Below, piece by piece: positions 1 through 5,314 of a DNA stretch of 6,220 nucleotides. The DNA comes from Leptolinea sp964404415 (lineage in GTDB: Bacteria; Chloroflexota; Anaerolineae; Anaerolineales; Anaerolineaceae), in contig CAYOKC010000177.1 in NCBI GenBank assembly GCA_964404415.1, positions 1 through 6,220 of the forward strand. The letters are read 5' to 3'. Position 1 is the stretch's first letter. Every line of letters begins with the position of its first letter. A program made the position numbers and the translations under genes. The notes under the pieces were generated by a model, which was not told where the DNA came from, did not search any database, and saw nothing but the letters and a program-made list of their open reading frames with translations.

Positions 1-368
1 AAGAATAACGGCACACAATCAGCGAATCGCATGAATAGTGATATACCCGGCCGGTCTGTAAATATGGCATCCGCTTTTTCATGTTCCTGATCCAATGGCC
101 GGTTTTTTTCGGTGCAAATCACCCGATTACCATGCACCTGCCAAACATCATAAATTGATTCGACTGGAAGGTCAAAACAGGAAAAGATCCTTTTGCGGTT
201 CTCAATGATGTTTTCCCGGGTATCACCGCTCAATCCACCCAGATTTAATGAATCCCACGGAAACGGGCTAACACCACCCTTTCGGCCAAATATTCCCTGG
301 TGGATCGGGTATTCGGCAAAAGAATTGAATTGGACGAAATTTAACCCATTCTCATTGCGGCTGATCAT
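1..368 (-). CDS. pgeF: PgeF/YfiH-family purine nucleoside phosphorylase (multicopper polyphenol oxidase-like, DUF152), 3' part missing
   Basis: This reading frame begins at an ATG at 368-366 and runs off the left edge after 122 full codons, about half of the roughly 250 residues usual for the family. It matches the N-terminal half of YfiH/YlmD/LACC1-type proteins: H-Q-G-I-F-G-R-K-G-G-V-S at residues 23-34, then P-W-D-S-L-N-L-G, an E-N-R-K-R helix, Q-V-H-G at 77-80, K-A-D-A-I-F-T at 99-105 and A-D-C-V-P at 116-120. His79 and Cys118 correspond to two residues of the family's His-Cys-His zinc site; the third would lie outside the window. Family members, once called laccases, cleave purine nucleosides (adenosine and inosine phosphorolysis, adenosine deamination) in the cytoplasm; some authors also link them to peptidoglycan-precursor fidelity. 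The start is fixed on the upstream side by an in-frame TAG immediately before the ATG. The ATG overlaps the stop of the preceding gene as ATGA, which suggests translational coupling, and no strong ribosome binding site is visible. The family is clear; the exact substrate is not readable. Confidence 0.9.
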   Translation of the reverse strand, partial: MISRNENGLNFVQFNSFAEYPIHQGIFGRKGGVSPFPWDSLNLGGLSGDTRENIIENRKRIFSCFDLPVESIYDVWQVHGNRVICTEKNRPLDQEHEKADAIFTDRPGISLFMRFADCVPLF

Positions 369-1375
369 CTATTTTCAGCCCCATGGGAAGAAAGTTGATG
401 AGCGATCGACATCTTCGTACTTAATAGCGTTCGTGTCTCTTTCATTGAATCTTCCAACAACGGGAATAGGTACCATGCAGTGGTAAGACCAAACAGCCCG
501 CCAGTGATAACCCGCAGCAATGGTGTGCTTTCACGGATCGGTACCCATGAAGGCATCGCGCTGGCAAGACTGGGAAGCTGCGAGAACCCGTCCAACCCGA
601 TGGGAAATAGTCCGATTGTCAGCCAGATGTACCATGGAAGTGGTTTTATTTTCTTGCCGGTCACAACAAATACCAGTCCAAACAGGAACATGACGGCATA
701 AATGGCAGTATCCCGTTCGCATAAGGCAACTTTGTATCCCGCGCGTTCATCCCCAAGGTAAGACCGTGCTTTGAATATTTCATCGGAAGAGATCCCGGTT
801 TCATCCTCAAATGATCTAATCCCGTTCATTCCCGCGAGTTCACGAGGGTAATAAAATTGCTCGCCGAAGAGGAACCACGATCGAAACCCCAATTGGTGGC
901 ACAAAGGGGAATAAATCGCGTAAATTATTTTCGCCGGCCCTGTTTGGCCGGTTTTCATCAACACCGGGGCCAGAAAAGGTAATCCGGCATATAAAAAGAT
1001 GACAAAAAGAACCATAGCCATGAAATTCTTGCTGATCCAGAAGGAGACCCGGTCTGTCTTCGTGATCGTATGACCGCGATTAAGTCTTTGCCTGTACGTC
1101 TCATCATAGACGGCCTCTAAGTGAGAAGCCCGGTCTATGGATGCGCCCAGCGCGATCTGCAAGTCGGTTTTGCGGAATGGGGCGTGCAGAACATATGGGC
1201 CTATTTTGACGTACGGGAATTTTGTTCTGCCAATCCCCTGCTGTTCATCATCCAATTGCTCCACGTTGATAATGGCAAGCTGATGGGGATGGGTTTGTTT
1301 GAGTTCATTGAGATACTGAAGGATGGCTTCGCATTCAGTACATTCATTTTTACGGTACAAGGTTACAGTTACCAT
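365..1375 (-). CDS. Glutaredoxin-like domain fused to a DUF2085 membrane domain
   Basis: The 336-residue protein has two parts. Residues 1-75 look like a small thioredoxin-fold domain: a beta strand (V-T-V-T-L-Y), a C-T-E-C motif at 12-15, and a Phe-Pro at 53-54 where glutaredoxins have their cis-proline. After a linker, residues 115-310 form a membrane region with hydrophobic segments at about 118-140, 223-240, 249-262 and 288-305. This region carries DUF2085 hallmarks: C-H-Q at 159-161, R-S at 165-166, C-E-R-D at 219-222 followed by I-Y, and L-D-G at 261-263. DUF2085 has no firmly established biochemical role. The fusion to a CxxC domain, directly after ccdA and a tlpA-like gene, suggests thiol-disulfide exchange at the membrane; that is an inference. 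I chose the ATG at 1375-1373, which shares one base with the upstream stop (TGATG) and has GGGGA seven bases upstream. A TTG one codon earlier, at 1378, is a possible alternative. The stop overlaps the pgeF start. Confidence 0.85.
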   Translation of the reverse strand: MVTVTLYRKNECTECEAILQYLNELKQTHPHQLAIINVEQLDDEQQGIGRTKFPYVKIGPYVLHAPFRKTDLQIALGASIDRASHLEAVYDETYRQRLNRGHTITKTDRVSFWISKNFMAMVLFVIFLYAGLPFLAPVLMKTGQTGPAKIIYAIYSPLCHQLGFRSWFLFGEQFYYPRELAGMNGIRSFEDETGISSDEIFKARSYLGDERAGYKVALCERDTAIYAVMFLFGLVFVVTGKKIKPLPWYIWLTIGLFPIGLDGFSQLPSLASAMPSWVPIRESTPLLRVITGGLFGLTTAWYLFPLLEDSMKETRTLLSTKMSIAHQLSSHGAENR

Positions 1376-1926
1376 CAAGGTATCCCCAGTTTTGCGGTAT
1401 AGGTTTTTAGAAGTTCTTCTGACAACTGCCCGGTGTGGTAATCTCTAATTATGCCATCACTGTCAATAAAGTATGTGATCGGATAAGCAGCTACTCGATA
1501 AGTCTCAGAAGTCAGTCCATCAGTGTCCATCAAAATTGTAAAACTTATTCTATTCGATTGAACAAATGATGCCACCTTATCATGAGGATCACCCATATTG
1601 ATACCAATAACCGCCAGGGCACCTTCCCCTTTCTCAGCGGCATTCTGCAATACAGGCATTTCATTCTTACATGGTGGGCAATCCACTGTCCAGAAGTTCA
1701 CCAGTACGGGCAATCCTTTAAAATCACCCAATTTCTTCTCAATACCGGATATATCCTTTAATACAATTTCTGGCGCCGGAGAACCTTTTTGAGGTCTGGA
1801 TGTCAGGTTGGCGAAAATATTATCATCTGATACTGCTTTCTTGTCCGGACTGGAATTGAACAAAATTATCCGGCCAGCGAGAATAAGCAGCATTATTACC
1901 AGTATCGCGATAATAGTTTTCCTCAT
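1375..1926 (-). CDS. Membrane-anchored thioredoxin-like protein, TlpA/ResA family
   Basis: This 183-residue protein has a Lys/Arg start, one hydrophobic segment at residues 4-23 serving as a signal anchor or signal peptide, a polar linker, and a thioredoxin fold from about residue 47. The TlpA/AhpC-TSA pattern is clear: G-S-P-A-P at 48-52, L-V-N-F-W-T at 75-80, active site C-P-P-C at 83-86, V-I-G-I-N at 106-110, and Y-P-I-T at 148-151 with cis-Pro149, then Y-F-I-D and a D-G turn. Such proteins act outside the cytoplasmic membrane as disulfide reductases, taking electrons from CcdA or DsbD; known targets are apocytochrome c and other extracytoplasmic thiol proteins. There is no cysteine in the anchor, so it is not an obvious lipoprotein. 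The start is the most upstream ATG possible, since an in-frame TGA lies at 1932-1930. It has no clear ribosome binding site, so translation probably depends on the ccdA ribosomes ending 10 bases before. The gene is AT-richer than its neighbours. Confidence 0.92.
   Translation of the reverse strand: MRKTIIAILVIMLLILAGRIILFNSSPDKKAVSDDNIFANLTSRPQKGSPAPEIVLKDISGIEKKLGDFKGLPVLVNFWTVDCPPCKNEMPVLQNAAEKGEGALAVIGINMGDPHDKVASFVQSNRISFTILMDTDGLTSETYRVAAYPITYFIDSDGIIRDYHTGQLSEELLKTYTAKLGIP
1383..1387 (-). promoter_or_regulatory. Ribosome binding site deciding the Grx-DUF2085 start
   Basis: On the minus strand GGGGA lies seven bases before the ATG at 1375 and only four before the alternative TTG at 1378. 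The better spacing and the ATG codon favour the start at 1375. The site lies within the last codons of the tlpA-like gene. Confidence 0.5.
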
Positions 1927-1936
1927 TTGTCAGCAA

Positions 1937-2653
1937 TCATGAAAGCGGTACAAGTGATAGAGGTAGTGTGGAAAATTGGCGGTAAAGCCCCAGAAAAACC
2001 ATCAATCCAATGAGGATCAAGAGCGCGCCCATACAAATTTCAATGATGTGCGCCGCTTTTGAAAAACGTGACACCCTAGCGGCAAACCAGTCAATTGCCA
2101 GAGCCATGATCAGGAAGGGAATGGCAAAACCGGCGGAATAAGAAGTGAGTAACCGGAAACCTTCCGCAAGTGATCCTTCATTCATAGCCAGGGTTAGAAT
2201 AGATCCCAAAACAGGCCCCACACAGGGTGACCAGCCGGCGGAAAATAAAACTCCCATAACAAATGATGAAAAATAACTCATGTTCTCTTCCGTCCGATTG
2301 GCCGGCCTTAGATCATACTCAAGCCATTTAATTCGAACCAGACCAGTCATATGCAATCCAAACAGAATGATCAGAATTCCGCCGGCTTTTTCAAGGATCT
2401 CCCGGGCATCAAACAAGAGACTTCCAATAGCCGAAGCGGCCATACCCAAACCAATAAAAATTACGCTGAAACCTGCCACGAATCCCAATCCGTGCAGGAA
2501 GGTATACCATTTATTTAGCGTAGTCCGCGCATGATCCGCCGAGATTGACCGCCCGCCCAGGTATCCAATATAGGCAGGCATCAGCGAGATCACACAGGGT
2601 GACAAAAAAGAAGCCAATCCGGCAGTAAAGGCCAGCCAGAGCGTGATAGTCAC
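1937..2653 (-). CDS. ccdA: CcdA-type cytochrome c biogenesis / thiol-disulfide interchange membrane protein
   Basis: This 238-residue integral membrane protein has six hydrophobic segments, at about residues 5-30, 52-80, 88-106, 128-155, 168-190 and 202-224, the usual size and shape of CcdA. The two signature cysteines are present: Cys20 in L-S-P-C-V-I in the first helix and Cys144 in G-W-S-P-C-V-G-P in the fourth. In the family this pair accepts electrons from cytoplasmic thioredoxin and passes them across the membrane to an extracytoplasmic CxxC partner. The next gene encodes just such a TlpA-like partner, so the two probably form a working pair. The start is a GTG at 2653-2651, six bases after the stop of the L,D-transpeptidase gene. 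That stop lies in the same frame, so no earlier start is possible. The weak GGGT near the stop may act as the ribosome binding site. No cytochrome c assembly genes (ResB/ResC) are nearby, so the electron target may be something else. Confidence 0.95.
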   Translation of the reverse strand: MTITLWLAFTAGLASFLSPCVISLMPAYIGYLGGRSISADHARTTLNKWYTFLHGLGFVAGFSVIFIGLGMAASAIGSLLFDAREILEKAGGILIILFGLHMTGLVRIKWLEYDLRPANRTEENMSYFSSFVMGVLFSAGWSPCVGPVLGSILTLAMNEGSLAEGFRLLTSYSAGFAIPFLIMALAIDWFAARVSRFSKAAHIIEICMGALLILIGLMVFLGLYRQFSTLPLSLVPLS

Positions 2654-2659
2654 ACCCGG

Positions 2660-3748
2660 TTACCCGTCAATCACATTGACAATAGTTCCACCGGGCATGG
2701 ATACTGTCAGGTCACCCGGATAATACGCCACATTTGGAGTTGTCCAGCGCCAGATCCATTTCGCATCTTCCGGAAAGGCATTCACGCAACCATGTGAAAC
2801 AGGCATTCCATAGTTGTTATGCCAGAAGGTGGAATGAATGGCAACACCATCTCCAGAGAAGAGGCACGTCCATGCGATTCCCAGGGTATCCCAGCCATTT
2901 CCGGTTTGTCCGCCAGCCATATGGATGGATAACAATTTTCGCCAGATCGGGTGCGGACCGGGTGGGGTCTTCCAATTATCCACGGCGGTGCCATCCGCGT
3001 CATATTTGGCCCCGGAAGATATCCGGCAGAAGTAAACCTCCCGGTTTCCCTCGTAACAGGATAGCGTCTGGTTGGCAATACTGACATCCACCCGCTTTTC
3101 AACAACATCCGGGCTGATCGGTTCCAATTCCTCTATGGTAATCGGTCTGAACGCTTCAGCGGCTGCCCAGAATATATCACCTGGATTACCGTATTTTTCA
3201 TTGATCCGGTATTGCACTTTTCCATCAGATGTTGTGCGAACGTCATCCACCCAGATCACCTGGCTGTAATAAATGCGCGGCACTGGAACGGCATCAATCC
3301 AGGTACCGCGAGCCGGAGGATTCTCTATGCTCAGGTCAGCCATGGGTACTGTGACTTCAACCCACATCCCCTTTTCTGTTTCATTCGCGGGAAGGGTTGT
3401 AATAGGTTGATTGGGGATATTCTTAACCGGTTGAACACTTCCAGCATAAATATATCCATTCGGGGTCTCTACCCAGTTACGGTTCATCAAGCCGGCTGGT
3501 AGTTCGCCGATAATATCCCGATTCCATTGCACTAGTTGATCCTGATAGAGCTTACCCACCACGGCCGCGTCGGCGGATGGACGGGCGCGCATATTGACAG
3601 ATCCAACGCAAATTCGCCCAATTCGTTCGCCCTGAGGGATTTCCGCAACCGGCTGCAGCCAGTCACGGTTGGGACGTATGGCAACAAGTCCAAAACCTGC
3701 CGCGGCGGAGTATTTTAAGAAGTCTCGTCTACTGATAGAAGCTTTCAT
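2660..3748 (-). CDS. Tat-exported L,D-transpeptidase (YkuD domain) with SH3-like N-terminal region
   Basis: From the ATG at 3748 the protein has 362 residues. It begins with a twin-arginine signal: S-R-R-D-F-L-K at 6-12, then a weakly hydrophobic stretch to about residue 24. No clear Ala-X-Ala cleavage site follows, so it may stay as an anchor. Residues about 40-110 look like a bacterial SH3 domain (V-N-M-R-A-R-P-S, then W-V-E and G-Y-I-Y). The YkuD domain covers about 219-359, with A-I-H-S near His305 and the catalytic S-H-G-C-V-N at 318-323 (nucleophile Cys321). Asn replaces the more common Arg after the motif, a variation known in the family. These enzymes make 3-3 peptidoglycan cross-links or attach proteins to the wall. 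Four other cysteines occur (47, 231, 241, 295). A GTG at 3781 would overlap the lyase stop as GTGA and add 11 residues, but the ATG has the better ribosome binding site and gives a normal Tat N-region. The ccdA gene follows after six bases. Confidence 0.92.
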   Translation of the reverse strand: MKASISRRDFLKYSAAAGFGLVAIRPNRDWLQPVAEIPQGERIGRICVGSVNMRARPSADAAVVGKLYQDQLVQWNRDIIGELPAGLMNRNWVETPNGYIYAGSVQPVKNIPNQPITTLPANETEKGMWVEVTVPMADLSIENPPARGTWIDAVPVPRIYYSQVIWVDDVRTTSDGKVQYRINEKYGNPGDIFWAAAEAFRPITIEELEPISPDVVEKRVDVSIANQTLSCYEGNREVYFCRISSGAKYDADGTAVDNWKTPPGPHPIWRKLLSIHMAGGQTGNGWDTLGIAWTCLFSGDGVAIHSTFWHNNYGMPVSHGCVNAFPEDAKWIWRWTTPNVAYYPGDLTVSMPGGTIVNVIDG

Positions 3749-3752
3749 TTTT

Positions 3753-3757
3753 CTTCC
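3753..3757 (-). promoter_or_regulatory. Ribosome binding site deciding the L,D-transpeptidase start
   Basis: Read on the minus strand, GGAAG lies four bases before the ATG at 3748, in the purine-rich run GGAAGAAAA. The competing GTG at 3781 has no comparable purine tract at a suitable distance. This is the main reason for choosing the shorter protein, which also puts the twin arginines at residues 7-8. Confidence 0.55.
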
Positions 3758-3777
3758 AATTACTTTTATCAGCCGGA

Positions 3778-5307
3778 TCACCCGGCCAGTTCTTTGCGGT
3801 CGATCATCTCCTTGATTGTAACAAGGGATGGTTCCCAGTAGGTGTCGCCGGCTGTATAAGGTATACGCTGACGTATCAATTCGTAATTATATCCTGTCAC
3901 TTCACCCAGATGGGTATTTGGCTCTTCACGCAGACGCTGGGTCAACGCGCGGGCCGCGGAGAAAAACTCAGTAGCCAGAATGTGTTTCAGGTTATCCAGA
4001 ACTGTCCGCGCGTGCCTTGCCGCGTTCATAGAGTTCGCGTTATGGTCTTCCTGGTTGGCGGATGTGGGCATGGAAAAGACAGAGTCAGGCGCGCAAAGTG
4101 CCTGGTTTTCCAACACAAGCGAGGCGGCAGTATATTGCAGCATCATTAAGCCGGAATTCAAGCCGGCATCCACCTGTGAATCTACCAGCATGGAAGGCAG
4201 TCCGCCATTGAGGTTACCATCCAACAACCTGAATACCCGCCGTTCGGATATCGCCCCGGTCTCAGCCGCCGCGATCTTCAATGCGTCCATCGCCTGGGCT
4301 ACAGGTTCACCATGGAAATTACCGCCGGAAATCGCACCATTCGCCTCAAACAACAACGGATTATCTGTTGCCGCGTTGACTTCAATCTCTACGGTTTTGC
4401 GCACATACGAAAGTGCGTCAATCCCCGAGCCGTGAACCTGCGGCGCGCACCGAATGGAATACGCGTCCTGGATCCGTCCAGCAGAATCAACTAGCGAGCT
4501 GCCTTTTAAAGCTGCCCGGATCCGCTCGGCTGAAACAATCTGCCCATGATGCCCGCGTGCCTGATGCAATCTTTCGTCAAAAGCGGAAGAACATCCTTTG
4601 ACTGCTTCCAGGGTCATGGCGGCAGCAATATCGGCAAGCTTCAGATAGTACTCAAGGTCAATAACGCACAAAGCAGCAATAGCCGCTGAGAACGTCGCCC
4701 CGTTGCTTAGCGCGAGACCTTCTTTCGGCTGCAGGATCAACCGCTCCAAACCCGCGGCTTTCATGGCCGCTTTGCCGGTCATTTTTTGTCCCCTAAAAAC
4801 GGCTTCACCGGAAAGGGCTTCATCGTCTTCCTCATCCCGTGTGAGGATCAGCCCCAGATGACACAGCGGCGCCAGGTCACCGGAAGAACCCATGGAACCT
4901 TTTTCAGGTATTAATGGATAAACACCTTTATTATTCAGTTCCAGAAGGCGTTCGATCAATTCGACACGCGCCCCTGAGAATCCTTTTGCCAGTGTGTTCG
5001 CCCGAATGGTGATCGCCGCCCGTACAACATCCTCCGGAAGCGGGTCACCTGTACCGACGGCGTGACTGATGATCAGGTTCCGGGCCAATTTCCGGGCATC
5101 CTGTTTATTGATACGCCGGTCTGAAAAAATGCCGAACCCGGTATTGATCCCATATACCGGTTTATCCGAATTTACGATCTCATCCACCCACCCGCGTGAC
5201 CGGGTGATCGGGTTAAGCGCCTGCCTGGAAAGGTTTACCAGCTCCTTTTTCCGCGAAACATTTTCGATCTGTTCCAGGGTGAGGTCGTGTCCGGTAATGT
5301 CCAACAT
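3778..5307 (-). CDS. hutH: MIO-dependent aromatic amino acid ammonia-lyase, histidine ammonia-lyase family
   Basis: At 509 residues this is full length for HutH. Family members deaminate histidine to trans-urocanate (related ones act on Phe or Tyr) with an MIO electrophile formed from an internal tripeptide. Catalytic positions of the well-studied Pseudomonas HutH can be matched: Tyr52 in Y-G-I-N-T-G-F-G, His82 in I-S-H-A, Ser142 of the MIO triplet, Asn202, Gln280, Tyr283 and Arg286 in Q-D-A-Y-S-I-R-C, Phe331 in G-N-F-H-G-E-P, and Glu420 in N-Q-E-D-H. His82 favours histidine as substrate, since PAL and TAL enzymes carry other residues there. Two oddities stand out: the MIO triplet is Ser-Ser-Gly (141-143) rather than Ala-Ser-Gly, and the segments S-N-G-A-T (201-205) and H-N-A-N-S-M (422-427) differ from standard HutH. 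No hutU, hutI or hutG lies in the window. The ATG has AAAGGA ten bases upstream, inside the end of the preceding gene. The family is certain; the substrate is probable only. Confidence 0.93.
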   Translation of the reverse strand: MLDITGHDLTLEQIENVSRKKELVNLSRQALNPITRSRGWVDEIVNSDKPVYGINTGFGIFSDRRINKQDARKLARNLIISHAVGTGDPLPEDVVRAAITIRANTLAKGFSGARVELIERLLELNNKGVYPLIPEKGSMGSSGDLAPLCHLGLILTRDEEDDEALSGEAVFRGQKMTGKAAMKAAGLERLILQPKEGLALSNGATFSAAIAALCVIDLEYYLKLADIAAAMTLEAVKGCSSAFDERLHQARGHHGQIVSAERIRAALKGSSLVDSAGRIQDAYSIRCAPQVHGSGIDALSYVRKTVEIEVNAATDNPLLFEANGAISGGNFHGEPVAQAMDALKIAAAETGAISERRVFRLLDGNLNGGLPSMLVDSQVDAGLNSGLMMLQYTAASLVLENQALCAPDSVFSMPTSANQEDHNANSMNAARHARTVLDNLKHILATEFFSAARALTQRLREEPNTHLGEVTGYNYELIRQRIPYTAGDTYWEPSLVTIKEMIDRKELAG

Positions 5308-5314
5308 TAATCAG

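Noticed and set aside
193..486. Plus-strand open frame of 97 codons at the left side
   Set aside because: It runs across the start of the pgeF gene and the end of the Grx-DUF2085 gene, both supported by family motifs on the other strand; its translation shows no known motif.
1375..2653. Reading ccdA and tlpA as a cytochrome c maturation operon (Ccs system II)
   Set aside because: The other essential parts, ResB/CcsB and ResC/CcsA, are absent and no c-type cytochrome with a CxxCH motif is encoded in the window.
2734..3084. Overlapping open frames on both strands within the L,D-transpeptidase gene
   Set aside because: The YkuD catalytic motif lies in the annotated frame; the other frames are basic, low in hydrophobic pattern and show no domain.
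3749..3777. Possible promoter or terminator in the 29-base gap between the lyase and transpeptidase genes
   Set aside because: The gap is too short for a full promoter and shows no inverted repeat with a T-run; its purine-rich end is explained by the ribosome binding site.
3749..3781. GTG start of the L,D-transpeptidase at 3781 with GTGA overlap
   Set aside because: It would add 11 residues before the Tat signal and lacks a purine-rich site at suitable distance; the ATG at 3748 has GGAAG. It remains possible.
3980..4435. Plus-strand open frame of 151 codons opposite the lyase gene
   Set aside because: It lies wholly antisense to a highly conserved HutH-family gene, has no recognisable domain, and is of the length expected by chance opposite a moderately GC-rich gene.
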